Source: Chryseobacterium daecheongense (GTDB lineage Bacteria; Bacteroidota; Bacteroidia; Flavobacteriales; Weeksellaceae). Taken from it: a stretch of 64,000 nt of DNA. The notes beneath the pieces were generated by a model. It saw only the letters and a list, made by a program, of their open reading frames with translations. It was not told the DNA's origin and did not search any database. Below, one piece after another: positions 16,598 through 26,014 of the stretch (its first letter is position 1; each line of letters starts with the position of its first letter). The stretch is taken from NCBI RefSeq assembly GCF_003729955.1, contig NZ_RJTX01000001.1, forward strand, positions 1,240,001 to 1,304,000. Reading direction: 5' to 3'. The translations under genes and the position numbers were made by a program.

Positions 16598-17521
16598 ATG
16601 AATAATAATAAAGTTTTATTAAATACTCCTGAATTAAAGAAGGAAAATCAGCTATTGAGCCTAATTGAAAATCAGACGAAATTCAATCTAACCAATTGTG
16701 AGTTCAGCATATATGAGACTCATAAGGCTGCTTTTGACATAAAACTTCATTTTGACACTATTGCTTTTACGGCTATGCTTCAAGGTAAAAAGTGGATGAA
16801 ACTTGAGCATAAAACCAATTATTTCGAATATCTTCCGGGAGAAAGTGTCCTGGTTGCCCCCGGAGAAACAATGGTCATTGATTTTCCTGAAGCCGACGAA
16901 ACCCCTTCGCAATGTATTTCTCTGAGCCTTAATCCGGAGTTTATTGAAGATTCTTTAAATTATTTAAACTACAACCTGCCGAAAGTTGACGAAACTTCTC
17001 AATGGAATATTCAACTAGATGAATATTTTTTGTTTAATAATAAATCCCTTGCCTCTGCCACCAACAATATCATGAGAATTGCTATGGATGATAATTCTCA
17101 AAAAGATATTATGGCCGATTTTGCTTTGAAAGAGCTCTTAATAAGGCTTATGCAAACCCAGGCAAGAAGTATGGTTGAGAAGAATATTGCTAAAAATAAA
17201 TCAAGAATGGGCTTCGTTGTAGATTACATCAAAAAGAATCTTCATCAAAAGCTTTCTATTGACAGCATCGCTAAACTGGCTTATGTAAGCAAGTCAAATT
17301 TTTTCAAAATGTTTAAGGATGAATTGGGAACTTCCCCTAATGAATTCATTTTGCAGGAGAGGATTAATCGGGCTAAAGAGCTATTAGCCAGTCAAAACAG
17401 CATTAAAGAAACTGCTTATCAGACAGGATTTTCAGATGCTAACTATTTTAACAGGGTGTTTAAACAATTGGTGGGAGTAACACCGAAGAATTTTCAGAAT
17501 AAGATGGCGTTTTTTGAGTAA
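16598..17521 (+). CDS. AraC-family regulator of the alcohol/aldehyde cluster
   Basis: 307 residues. An N-terminal sensor domain (about 1-190) includes the cupin-like stretch LPGESVLVAPGETMVIDFPE. The C-terminal AraC/XylS DNA-binding domain (about 205-305) has two helix-turn-helix motifs: LSIDSIAKLAYVSKSNFFKMFK, cut here by the linker PNEFI, and IKETAYQTGFSDANYFNRVFK. It ends with GVTPKNFQ, typical of the family. It is divergent from the aldehyde dehydrogenase gene, so it very likely activates that operon in response to an alcohol or aldehyde. The ligand is inferred from context only. Confidence 0.88.
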   Translation: MNNNKVLLNTPELKKENQLLSLIENQTKFNLTNCEFSIYETHKAAFDIKLHFDTIAFTAMLQGKKWMKLEHKTNYFEYLPGESVLVAPGETMVIDFPEADETPSQCISLSLNPEFIEDSLNYLNYNLPKVDETSQWNIQLDEYFLFNNKSLASATNNIMRIAMDDNSQKDIMADFALKELLIRLMQTQARSMVEKNIAKNKSRMGFVVDYIKKNLHQKLSIDSIAKLAYVSKSNFFKMFKDELGTSPNEFILQERINRAKELLASQNSIKETAYQTGFSDANYFNRVFKQLVGVTPKNFQNKMAFFE

Positions 17522-17571
17522 TTTTATATCTTAAGCCAATAATTTAAAATCTATATTGATTAAATATTAAC

Positions 17572-17593
17572 CTCCAGAACTTTACATCTGGAG
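17572..17593 (+). terminator. Possible terminator after the AraC gene
   Basis: Stem CTCCAGA/TCTGGAG with an 8-base loop, about 50 bases after the stop, followed by AT-rich sequence rather than a clean T run. The remaining bases to 17807 show no gene. Confidence 0.4.
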
Positions 17594-17807
17594 ATTAATA
17601 TATATTATAATGAATTTTTTAGATGATTAAGAGTATAAATCATGACTCATAGGATAAAATAGTGATCGCAAGTGGAAAGTTAATCCTGTTCCTGTAAGTT
17701 TTGGTAACCCCAAGATAAGCCATATGGTGACATGATGACAACACAACAGCCTGTTAATTGCTATAATCAATCATTACAATTTAGTTCAGAGATGCTTTTA
17801 TACTATC

Positions 17808-19136
17808 TTAATCTGAATAATTATAATACCTCGCTCCTTTCAAAACCGGATTTTCCAGTTCTACAGTATCCAATCCAAATCCTTTATAATTTTGATTAAC
17901 AGATTGATCTACTTGTTTTCTATGTAGCTTTTCATACGTTTCAAAATCGATAGCAGTTCTGTTTTTTAGATTTTCGAACAAATCCCACTTTGAAACCACT
18001 TGTTTCCAGTTTTCTGAAACTTTGCCGGCAAAAACTTTTGATTTGGAACCACTTCCGTACCCTAAAAAGCCTATTTCTTCTCCTGCTAATTCTTCATTCT
18101 CATTAAAAGAGGTCTGCAATGCAGAAAGAAGTGCCATAAAGATTGAGGCTGTATACATATTCCCGATTTCAGAAGAAGCTCTTTGTGTCTTTTCTATTGT
18201 ATCATTGATGAATTGGATATATTCTTCAGATTTTGCCACAGACTTCTGCTCTTCAGGAGTTTCATAAGAAAGACCGTTTTCCAGACTATAAATTTCTGTA
18301 AAGACTCTTTTTCCATGGAAAGCATAAGGAAGGTGGAAAATAAGATACTTCCAGTTCTTATAAGGTTGATCTTTTCCAGAAACTTCTTTATAATGTTGAT
18401 AAGCCTCTCTTATCCTATCTTGATAACATTGATTAGAATATTGTCCGTCAAACACTGGCTCATCCGTAAAAATCTCTATTTTGTCCGGAAAAGACTCGGG
18501 ACTGTTCTTTAAATCTTCTTTTTTGTAATATCTTCTTGGCTTGAAGAAATCAAAAACGCTTTCTGTAGCTACTCCCCAATGGTTTTCAATTTCCAAAAGA
18601 TCAGGTTGTGCGGAAATTAATAAAGACACGGCTCCTCCTCCTTGCGTATATTCTCCGGAAGAAGCCAATTCATATTTTGCATAGTCACTGGCAATGACAA
18701 TGGCTTTTTTATCCGGATTCACTCTTACAAAATCGAGGGAATTATGAAGAGCATCCACCGCTCCTACGCATGCGAAAGTCATATCAACTACATCACAGTT
18801 TTTGAAGCATCTGGCTCCGAATTCTTTTTCCAATACCTTCTCTACCATTTGTATGGTATAAGACGCAGTAGGTTTCGCTGCATCAAGGGCACTTTCAGTT
18901 CCTAAATAAATCCTGGATATGTCTTTAGGATGAATATGATAATCTTGTATTAATTTTAATAATGCTTCTGCCGCAAAAGTAGCTGCATCCTCATGAACAT
19001 CGGGCAATCCCATTTTATGTAATCCTAATCCTTTTTCCAATTTTGCAGGATCAATTCCTCTTTTTCCTGCTAAATCCTTAATTTCCAAATACAAAGAAGG
19101 CACATAATAGCTTGCTGCCTCGATTCCAAAAGCCAT
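17808..19136 (-). CDS. mvaS: Hydroxymethylglutaryl-CoA synthase
   Basis: 442 residues, thiolase fold. Condenses acetyl-CoA with acetoacetyl-CoA to HMG-CoA, the committed entry to the mevalonate pathway for isoprenoids, which Flavobacteriia use. The catalytic triad is visible: Glu81 in GTESALDAAKP, Cys123 in MTFACVGAVDAL and His268 in IFHLPYAFHGKR. The length, and the insertion after the His block, fit the eukaryote-like/Bacteroidota branch. Cytoplasmic and monocistronic. The N-terminus MAFGIEAASYYVP matches the family, so the start is secure. Confidence 0.93.
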   Translation of the reverse strand: MAFGIEAASYYVPSLYLEIKDLAGKRGIDPAKLEKGLGLHKMGLPDVHEDAATFAAEALLKLIQDYHIHPKDISRIYLGTESALDAAKPTASYTIQMVEKVLEKEFGARCFKNCDVVDMTFACVGAVDALHNSLDFVRVNPDKKAIVIASDYAKYELASSGEYTQGGGAVSLLISAQPDLLEIENHWGVATESVFDFFKPRRYYKKEDLKNSPESFPDKIEIFTDEPVFDGQYSNQCYQDRIREAYQHYKEVSGKDQPYKNWKYLIFHLPYAFHGKRVFTEIYSLENGLSYETPEEQKSVAKSEEYIQFINDTIEKTQRASSEIGNMYTASIFMALLSALQTSFNENEELAGEEIGFLGYGSGSKSKVFAGKVSENWKQVVSKWDLFENLKNRTAIDFETYEKLHRKQVDQSVNQNYKGFGLDTVELENPVLKGARYYNYSD

Positions 19137-19225
19137 ATAATTTATTTTTAATACGAATTTAAAAAATGTAAATGTTTAATCAGTTATGATCCGCTAAATT
19201 TCTCTAATTCCTTACACATATCACT

Positions 19226-19255
19226 TAAAAAGGCACCTTAAATGAAAAGTGCCTT
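19226..19255 (-). terminator. Terminator of the T9SS cargo gene
   Basis: Stem AAGGCAC/GTGCCTT (19230-19236 and 19249-19255), then a T run on the minus strand, 67 bases downstream of the stop at 19323. Confidence 0.65.
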
Positions 19256-19322
19256 AGCGCAAATTATGAAATTAAAGTTTAAATTTTACATATTTATAAC
19301 CTATGATTAATTAAACTATCTC

Positions 19323-20129
19323 TTAATTTTTAATTATTTTAAAAGTTTCTGTTCCGCTTCCGGCAGTTCCTGAAATAATATACATACCATCATTCAAAGC
19401 CGACACATCTATGGTTCCCTTTTCAGAGTTTACTTTATGGGCCTGTACTTTTTTCCCGTTTACATCGTAAATATTTATTTCGTTTATTCTTTCCCTACCT
19501 GTATAATTCAATGCGTTTTTAACTGGATTAGGATAATATTTAATGGATGATCCCGAAGAAGCCATTACATCATTTACACTTAAAACATCATTGCTTACTG
19601 TAAAATTATCAACTAAAGTAGAATATCCCTGAGCATTTTCGCATTCGATGGCAATCTGGTAAACATTCGGAGGAACGCCAATATTTCCAAAGAAATACCA
19701 TGCGCTGAAAGGAGGTTGAAAGCCCATCAGCATATTCCATGGATCTGTCGGTGACAACCTATAATAAATTCTCACCCAGTTTGCATTGGCACCTTGTTGC
19801 GGATTAATTAGATAGAAACTGATTTTTGGTGTCGCCAATCCTGCAGTATTTAATGGTGGTGTCACCAGCTTTGTTTTGTCTGCACTAGAAGAGTTAGCCG
19901 GAAAGTTGGCAAATTTTGTTCCCGCGAAAGCCGTTATACCTATACTTCCGGTTGTTGCAGATGAAACAAAAGTCCATGGCATTGTATTGGTTTCATAGAT
20001 CTGCGTCCAGCCGGGTCTTGTAGGGGAACTGTCTTCAAAAGTTTCTGTCCAGGGAAAAGTTGAAACCTGCGCTTTTACAGCCGACACAGAAAAAACTGCA
20101 AGGAATAAAAAAAGATATCGATTCTTCAT
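19323..20129 (-). CDS. Secreted protein with choice-of-anchor-like domain and T9SS sorting domain
   Basis: 268 residues from ATG 20129, chosen because it gives a clean signal peptide (KNRYLFLFLAVFSVSAVKAQ). ATG 20156 is also possible; the open frame beyond is AT-rich and not protein-like. Residues about 25-180 look like a cleaved-adhesin/choice-of-anchor J jelly roll: PWTETFEDSSPTRPGWTQ, then FPANSSSADKTKLVTPPL. The last about 75 residues are a type A T9SS sorting domain (YYPNPVKNALNY ... DVSALNDGMYIISG ... FKIIKN). It should be exported by Sec, then by the T9SS, to the cell surface. Binding target unknown. Confidence 0.82.
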   Translation of the reverse strand: MKNRYLFLFLAVFSVSAVKAQVSTFPWTETFEDSSPTRPGWTQIYETNTMPWTFVSSATTGSIGITAFAGTKFANFPANSSSADKTKLVTPPLNTAGLATPKISFYLINPQQGANANWVRIYYRLSPTDPWNMLMGFQPPFSAWYFFGNIGVPPNVYQIAIECENAQGYSTLVDNFTVSNDVLSVNDVMASSGSSIKYYPNPVKNALNYTGRERINEINIYDVNGKKVQAHKVNSEKGTIDVSALNDGMYIISGTAGSGTETFKIIKN

Positions 20130-20268
20130 TTTTTTAAAAAGTAATTTTGTTTTCATTGACATTATTTTAAATATTAATTCAACAACAAAATTAAAATATA
20201 AAAGCAAATAAATCAAATATTCCAAAATATTAATATTAAAAATTTAAAATAAACCACTAATCAATAAA

Positions 20269-20297
20269 ATAACCGCTATTTAAAAAATAACGGTTAT
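20269..20297 (-). terminator. Terminator of the M1 peptidase operon
   Basis: Stem ATAACCG/CGGTTAT with an AT-rich loop, 34 bases after the stop at 20331, followed by TTTTATT on the minus strand. Confidence 0.55.
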
Positions 20298-20330
20298 CAT
20301 ATTTTCAAACTAAAGAAATTTTAGAATAAA

Positions 20331-22838
20331 TTATTTAAAATCTTCAATTGCTTTATTTATGGCATCGATCTGTTTATTAATGCTTGTCGCACTTTGAGGG
20401 CTTTGCTTCAACAGCTCCATCTTTTTACTTAGACCATCCTTCAACATTTGGCTTATCATCATTTTAGCCTGTGGATTATCTCCGATTTGTCCTTTTGCAC
20501 GGGCGAGCATTTTAGTAATACTTTCTGTGGCTTTTTGATTGTCTGAACTCATAATCCAGTTGAAACCATCTTCAGCCGCCTTACCCAATTCCGGATTTTG
20601 GAATTTCACGAACGGATAAAATGCTGCTATCGGTGCGATATTAGCCATTTGAGAAGTAATTTTATTTTTTACGACAATAGGTAATAATTGCGTCAATAGA
20701 TCATCTGAAGCTCCTTCCAGATCAATTTTATCCGCCAAAGAGCTTATTCTTGAAGGGTCAATTGCCGAAATAGCGCCTAATGAATTTCCTTTTACGGAAT
20801 TAGAAACTGCATTCACTCCTTTTTCAAAAATCGGAAGGTATTTTTTATCTTTAGTTTTCGCTAAAGCAGCAATTGCGGCAGCCTGAACCAAGGTTTTAGG
20901 ATCGTTGGAAGCCAGTTTTTCAACATCTGCTCCTAAAGCTTTCATTTGCTCCGGGTTGGTAAGATCCATCAGTTCCAATGCTTTCATTCTTATTCTGAAA
21001 TACGGATCTTTTAATGCTGCTGCCAATAATTTCGTAGCAGCTGCATTTTTACCTATCTGGTCTTTGATCCCATTCAATGCATTATATCTGCTTTTTAATT
21101 CTTTTGAATTGGTGAACTGCATCAGATATTGTTCAGGAGTTTTGGTATCTGTAATATCTGATAAAAGAACTCCATCTGCATTAATATTAATCAGATCCGG
21201 GTTTTTGGAAGCATCAAAATTGAAAGTATTTTTAGCTTCGGCTTTCACCCATACATTATATCTCTTTGGTTTTCCGTTATCATAAACATCAATAGCCAGA
21301 GGAAACTCGAACGGTTGATCCTGCGATTGATTAATAGTAACCAAAACCTGTTTTTTAACCGGCTCGTAAGTATAGGAATAGTTCAGTTTTGGATTTCCGC
21401 TTCCGTAATACCACTGATTGAAGAACCAGTTCAGGTCTTTTCCTGAAACTTTTTCAAATGATAATCTCAACTGATGTGCTTCTGCATTCTGATACTCATT
21501 GGTTTTCAGGTAATCCGTCATGCCGGCAAAGAAGGCATCATCTCCTAAGTAGTTTCTCAACATGTGCAGAATTCCACCTCCTTTCTGATAGGTTACCAGA
21601 TCAAACACATCCTCACGGGAATCATAATTGAATCTTACCAGATTTTTCTTGAAATCTCCGGGATTATGGATATACATATTCACATCGGTCATCTGATGAT
21701 AATCTGCCTGATCTTTTCCGTATTTGTACTCATTCCAAAGGTATTCTGAATAGTTGGCGAAAGATTCGTTAACGGTAAGATTGCTCCAGCTTTCCGCCGT
21801 TACCAGATCTCCGAACCAATGATGGAACAATTCGTGAGCAATGGTGTCTTCCCATGTGTTTTCATCGATCAATTGTCCCGGTTTTTGTAAAATATCGCTT
21901 CCGTGAAGGGTTGCCGTAGTATTTTCCATCGCTCCACTCACGTAATCTCTTCCAGAAATCTGTGCATATTTTGCCCACGGATAATCATAACCCAGTTTTT
22001 TGGAGAAAAACTCGATCATTTCAGGAGTATTTCCGTAGATCTGTTTTGCGTAAGGTTCGTATTCTTTCTCAATATAGTAATCTACCGGAATGTTTTTCCA
22101 TTTGTCTTTTACGATGGCATATTCTCCCACTCCCATAAAGAAAAGATAGGTTGAATGTCTTTTATCCATTACCCAATGATCAGTTCTTAAACCGTTGGAT
22201 TCTTTTTGAGAATCCTTTAAAACACCGTTGGATAGTGTTACATATTTGTCAGGAACGGTCATATAGATCTCCTGAGTTGTTTTTTGGTTGGGCTTATCAA
22301 TGGTTGGAAACCATGCTGAAGAAGATTCCGTTTCTCCCTGTGTCCATATTTGAGTTGGTTTATCAGGATCTTTCCCTTGAGCATTGATAAAGTATAAACC
22401 TTTTGCATCATTAATCGCAGCACTTCCCTGCTGTTTCACTTCGTTCGGACGGGATGTATATTTGATGTATACCGTGTAATCCTGGTTTCTCTGATAAGTT
22501 TTATCTAAGCTGATCTTTAAAATATCATCTTTATATTCATATTTTAAAGGAGACTTTTTGCCGTTATTGTCTAAGGCTACTTCATGAATCAGCATACTTT
22601 TCGCATCAAGAACCAGTTCATTGGAAGGATAAAAATAAGGCGAGGCTGTTAACCATTCTTCTCCGTTCATTTGTTCTTTTTGATAATCGAAATTCACTTT
22701 CAGCTTGGTATGCTTCAGTTCCGTTACTTTGGTATGAGTAGCTCTGTATACTTCTCTTCCTGAAGTTTCGGTTTGTGCCGATACATTGGCGGAAAATAGA
22801 ATTCCCAGTATGGCAATGGATAGAATAGCCTTTTTCAT
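20331..22838 (-). CDS. M1-family zinc aminopeptidase, exported
   Basis: 835 residues with a signal peptide (1-22, ending VSAQ). Aminopeptidase motifs are intact: the exopeptidase block GAMEN at 302-306 and HEXXH at 335-339, with the third zinc ligand Glu358, exactly 19 residues after His339. The C-terminal third is a HEAT-like helical region (IRMKALELMDL, VQAAAIAALAKTKDKKYL). It cleaves N-terminal residues from peptides, probably in the periplasm or outer membrane for nutrition. It begins 4 bases after the small gene at 22843-23079 and shares its operon with the serine hydrolase. Confidence 0.92.
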   Translation of the reverse strand: MKKAILSIAILGILFSANVSAQTETSGREVYRATHTKVTELKHTKLKVNFDYQKEQMNGEEWLTASPYFYPSNELVLDAKSMLIHEVALDNNGKKSPLKYEYKDDILKISLDKTYQRNQDYTVYIKYTSRPNEVKQQGSAAINDAKGLYFINAQGKDPDKPTQIWTQGETESSSAWFPTIDKPNQKTTQEIYMTVPDKYVTLSNGVLKDSQKESNGLRTDHWVMDKRHSTYLFFMGVGEYAIVKDKWKNIPVDYYIEKEYEPYAKQIYGNTPEMIEFFSKKLGYDYPWAKYAQISGRDYVSGAMENTTATLHGSDILQKPGQLIDENTWEDTIAHELFHHWFGDLVTAESWSNLTVNESFANYSEYLWNEYKYGKDQADYHQMTDVNMYIHNPGDFKKNLVRFNYDSREDVFDLVTYQKGGGILHMLRNYLGDDAFFAGMTDYLKTNEYQNAEAHQLRLSFEKVSGKDLNWFFNQWYYGSGNPKLNYSYTYEPVKKQVLVTINQSQDQPFEFPLAIDVYDNGKPKRYNVWVKAEAKNTFNFDASKNPDLININADGVLLSDITDTKTPEQYLMQFTNSKELKSRYNALNGIKDQIGKNAAATKLLAAALKDPYFRIRMKALELMDLTNPEQMKALGADVEKLASNDPKTLVQAAAIAALAKTKDKKYLPIFEKGVNAVSNSVKGNSLGAISAIDPSRISSLADKIDLEGASDDLLTQLLPIVVKNKITSQMANIAPIAAFYPFVKFQNPELGKAAEDGFNWIMSSDNQKATESITKMLARAKGQIGDNPQAKMMISQMLKDGLSKKMELLKQSPQSATSINKQIDAINKAIEDFK

Positions 22839-22842
22839 CTGT

Positions 22843-23079
22843 CTATTTATTATTTTTAGAATTATTTTTTGTTAATATATCGAAAATATCATTGACTAAT
22901 GTTTCGTAGTCGCCGGTTTTAAGTTGCTCTTTGGTTTTGGCAAAAGCTTTTTTCAGTTCGCTTTCAGGATTTTCATCATCAATGATCTCTGCTGTACTTA
23001 CCCCTTTCAATTGAAGAACTGCATTTTTCAGGGCTTCAATATCAGCTTTTTCCTCTATGTTGATTTTTAAATATTTCAT
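22843..23079 (-). CDS. Small unknown protein in peptidase operon
   Basis: 78 residues. The first 40 look like a beta-alpha-beta unit (MKYLKINIEEKADIEALKNA, then STAEIIDDE). The C-terminal half is helical and charged (KKAFAKTKEQLKTGDYETLVNDIFDILTK). No family recognised. It is 6 bases after the serine hydrolase gene and 4 before the M1 peptidase gene, so all three are probably one transcript. It has some resemblance in size to small antitoxin-like proteins, but no toxin gene is next to it. Confidence 0.65.
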   Translation of the reverse strand: MKYLKINIEEKADIEALKNAVLQLKGVSTAEIIDDENPESELKKAFAKTKEQLKTGDYETLVNDIFDILTKNNSKNNK

Positions 23080-23085
23080 GATATT

Positions 23086-24411
23086 TTATTCTTTGGTAAA
23101 TGTGGTTGCATCTGATCCTTGCTTGATCACAAATAGCTTTTTAGCCGGGTCAAAATCAATGGTTATTCCTGCCATATCGAATTTGAAGCTGGTCTTTGAA
23201 GTGGCTTCCAAGGGAAATTCTCCCTGCCCCGTCGCCTGAGCCATTAATGTTTTATTTTTGATAAAGATATTAAATTTTAAAGGCATTTCTTTTGTGACAT
23301 AGGTTCCTACCAACGGCTGAAGTTCTTCTTCAGAAAGTGTTACTACTTCAAAGGTTGGAATGGTAATATCTTTTCCATAAGCAGCGCTCGCCAATGTATT
23401 GAAGATATTCTGATGATCATAACCGGATTGGTTGGTAATCATTGAGAATGTTTTTTCTCCATCCGCCACATAAAATAATCCTGATTGAAATCCATCAATA
23501 CTTCCATTATGACCTATCCCTTTTTTATCATTCAAAGGCATTTCAAATAATCCAAAACCATAACCATCTTTGAACTGTTTCATTGTTTTAAAACTGTTAT
23601 TAGAAATCAATTTTCCGGAAATCAAGCCGTTCATAAAGGCAATGAGCTCAGAAGGCGTAGAGACAATAGCTCCCGCACCACCTGGAACAGACATATCTGT
23701 TTCCGGGCTTTTTATGTAGGTATTTCCTTCATAAGCATAGGAATGGGCGTTATTTTTTGAAGAATCGATTTTACCGCCAACTTTAGTATACTTTAGATGT
23801 AAAGGCTGTGCAATAAATGTATTAACGAGCTCTGAATAAGAGCTTTTATATACTTTTTCCAGAATATATGCCAATAAAGTATAATTGGAATTACTGTAGG
23901 TAAATTGAGATCCCGGTTCAAAATCCGAACCTGCTTTTTCAATAATCTCAACTAATTTTTCTTTTGTAATCGGCTGAGTATAATATACTGAATACAAAGG
24001 ATTATCAGTATAACTTCGAATTCCGCTTCTATGGCTTAAAAGATCCGATATGGTTATTTTATCCGCATTTTCCACCTTAGGGAAAAAATAGCTTAATTTC
24101 GTATCTAAGGCCAATTTCTTGTCTTCAACAGCTTTCATTACCAGAACAGCCGTGAAAGTTTTGGTGATGGATCCGATTCTGTAAACGGTATTGATATCCG
24201 CTTTCTTTTTGCTTTCCACATCAGCAAAACCAACGGCATTGGTATAAATTATTTTTCCTTTATCCGCAATAGCAAAACTTCCCATTACTTTATGATTCTC
24301 ATCTAAAGCTTTGAAGTAATCATTTAATTTTTGTGTATTGATATGTTGAGCAAAGCCCAAACTGAAAGCCGTAACGGAAACACTGAAAAACAGTTTACTG
24401 AACATACTCAT
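23086..24411 (-). CDS. Serine hydrolase, beta-lactamase/DD-peptidase (class C-like) family
   Basis: 441 residues with a signal peptide ending LGFAQ. Active-site motifs of the S12/class C family: SITK (Ser81, Lys84), YSN (172-174) and the HNGSIDG box replacing KTG. A C-terminal extension of about 100 residues (LQPLVGTYVTKEMPLKF onward) is lipocalin-like, as in many S12 esterases and D-aminopeptidases. The HxG box is more typical of esterases and peptidases than of true beta-lactamases, so resistance should not be assumed. First gene of the hydrolase, small protein, M1 peptidase operon. Confidence 0.87.
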   Translation of the reverse strand: MSMFSKLFFSVSVTAFSLGFAQHINTQKLNDYFKALDENHKVMGSFAIADKGKIIYTNAVGFADVESKKKADINTVYRIGSITKTFTAVLVMKAVEDKKLALDTKLSYFFPKVENADKITISDLLSHRSGIRSYTDNPLYSVYYTQPITKEKLVEIIEKAGSDFEPGSQFTYSNSNYTLLAYILEKVYKSSYSELVNTFIAQPLHLKYTKVGGKIDSSKNNAHSYAYEGNTYIKSPETDMSVPGGAGAIVSTPSELIAFMNGLISGKLISNNSFKTMKQFKDGYGFGLFEMPLNDKKGIGHNGSIDGFQSGLFYVADGEKTFSMITNQSGYDHQNIFNTLASAAYGKDITIPTFEVVTLSEEELQPLVGTYVTKEMPLKFNIFIKNKTLMAQATGQGEFPLEATSKTSFKFDMAGITIDFDPAKKLFVIKQGSDATTFTKE

Positions 24412-24480
24412 GAAGTTTCACTTATATGTCGTAAAACAGAGGGGTTTGTTACATTCACCGCTCTTTAATTCCACCAAAAT

Positions 24481-25275
24481 TTAGACAGCTACAGGTGCTT
24501 TGATTCCCGGATGCGGATCGTAATTTTCCAGCGTGAAATCTTCAAAATTAAAATCAAAAATATTTTTCACTTCGGGATTCAATTTCATGGCAGGAAGTGG
24601 TCTCGGTTCTCTTGAAAGTTGTTTATTGACCTGTTCAAAATGATTGTTGTAAATGTGAACGTCTCCGAAGCTGTGAACATAATCTCCCACTTCCAAATCA
24701 CAAACCTGCGCCACCATCATCAGCAATAAGGCGTAGCTTGCAATGTTAAATGGAACGCCAAGGAAAACATCTGCGCTTCTCTGATATAACTGAAGGGATA
24801 GTTTACCATCAGCAACATAGAACTGAAATAACGCGTGACATGGCGCTAAAGCCATATTCGGGATTTCGGCAACATTCCATGCGGAAACGATCAATCTCCT
24901 GGAATCCGGATTTTTTTTGATCTGATCGATCACGTCCGAGATCTGGTCCACTACTTTGTTATCAGCTCCTTTCCAGCTTCTCCACTGTGCTCCGTACACT
25001 GGTCCCAGATCGCCGTTTTCATCAGCCCATTCATCCCAGATGGACACTCCATTGTCATTCAGGTATTTGATATTGGTATCGCCTTTTAAGAACCAAAGCA
25101 GTTCATAAATAATGGATTTCAAATGCACTTTCTTGGTAGTTACCAAAGGGAAACCTTTTGACAGGTCATATCTCAGCTGATATCCGAAAACACTTCTTGT
25201 TCCGGTACCGGTTCTGTCTGCTTTATCTGTTCCGTTGTCTAAAATATGCTGTAAAAGGTCTAAGTAATTTTGCAT
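24481..25275 (-). CDS. thyA: Thymidylate synthase
   Basis: 264 residues, the usual bacterial ThyA length. Methylates dUMP to dTMP with methylene-tetrahydrofolate in the cytoplasm. The catalytic Cys146 lies in [13 protein letters not shown]. The folate and dUMP-binding blocks [31 protein letters not shown] and HIYNNHFEQ are all present. An exact minus-strand -7 element lies 23 bases upstream of the start. No dihydrofolate reductase gene is adjacent in this window. Confidence 0.97.
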   Translation of the reverse strand: MQNYLDLLQHILDNGTDKADRTGTGTRSVFGYQLRYDLSKGFPLVTTKKVHLKSIIYELLWFLKGDTNIKYLNDNGVSIWDEWADENGDLGPVYGAQWRSWKGADNKVVDQISDVIDQIKKNPDSRRLIVSAWNVAEIPNMALAPCHALFQFYVADGKLSLQLYQRSADVFLGVPFNIASYALLLMMVAQVCDLEVGDYVHSFGDVHIYNNHFEQVNKQLSREPRPLPAMKLNPEVKNIFDFNFEDFTLENYDPHPGIKAPVAV

Positions 25276-25298
25276 GTTGAAAAGCGATTTTTATGGTT

Positions 25299-25306
25299 CA
25301 AATTTA
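25299..25306 (-). promoter_or_regulatory. -7 element of thyA
   Basis: Exact TAAATTTG on the minus strand, 23 bases upstream of ATG 25275. Confidence 0.5.
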
Positions 25307-25351
25307 GAAAAAAAGTAAGTGAAAAACTATTAGATTTTATCAAACGTTTCG

Positions 25352-25999
25352 TTATAAAAAAACTACCATGATATTTTTACTGTTTCCTTTTACGGATTTC
25401 AGCCTGCCGAATTTCTTTTTATCCATAAAGCCGTCACTCCAATAATCCAAAGTTACTGGTCCGAATCTGGTTATTTTCCCATATTTGCTTTGATTAAGGG
25501 TTTCATAGGCTCCGTATTCTATAGAAATATCTCCGATGCTTTTAATCTTCCCTGTTTTTCTTTCATCGAAACCATCCTTCGTCCAATAATCAACATCCAT
25601 ATTTCCAATGCGTTTTACTTTCCCGAACTTTTCTCTTTCTACATTGATTCCGTCCCAGTATTCTACGGTGAGGTTTCCGATATTTTTAATTTTTCCGTAT
25701 TTGGTATCCGTTTCATTCAGTGAGCTCCAATAATCTACATTGATATTGCCAATGTTTTTTACTTTGCCATATCTGTATTTTTCAAAGTTTTCATTATCAT
25801 AATAATCGATATTCCCTTCGAGAGCTCCGGAATAGAAACCTGCAATTTGTCCGCTTCCGTCAAGGGTAACGGTAAGATCTCCTATTTTCATCTCAACGGA
25901 TTGCAGATCATATCCTCTGGAAAGGTTGGCTCTTATCTGAGCTCCTATCGTTATGCTTCCCAGAAAAAACAGAAGTATGATTATATTTTTAAGTTTCAT
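25352..25999 (-). CDS. Exported protein of tandem GKIKxIG..(I/V)xYW repeats
   Basis: 215 residues with a signal peptide (LKNIIILLFFLGSITIGAQ). From about residue 50 the chain is five to six degenerate repeats of about 24 residues. Each contains YGK(V/I)KxIGN(I/L)xV(D/E)YW, as in YGKVKNIGNINVDYW, YGKIKNIGNLTVEYW, FGKVKRIGNMDVDYW, TGKIKSIGDISIEYG and YGKITRFGPVTLDYW. The repeat resembles a stacked beta-hairpin or YD/MORN-like solenoid, but no named family is recognised. It lies 15 bases after the Gre-like gene in the same direction. Function unknown. Confidence 0.75.
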   Translation of the reverse strand: MKLKNIIILLFFLGSITIGAQIRANLSRGYDLQSVEMKIGDLTVTLDGSGQIAGFYSGALEGNIDYYDNENFEKYRYGKVKNIGNINVDYWSSLNETDTKYGKIKNIGNLTVEYWDGINVEREKFGKVKRIGNMDVDYWTKDGFDERKTGKIKSIGDISIEYGAYETLNQSKYGKITRFGPVTLDYWSDGFMDKKKFGRLKSVKGNSKNIMVVFL

Positions 26000-26014
26000 A
26001 TTAATTAGATTTAG

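Noticed and set aside
22843..23079. 78-residue protein as an antitoxin
   Set aside because: No toxin-like gene is adjacent; it lies within a peptidase operon with tight spacing on both sides.
23086..24411. Beta-lactamase resistance gene
   Set aside because: The KTG box is replaced by HNG and there is a lipocalin-like extension, typical of S12 esterases or peptidases.
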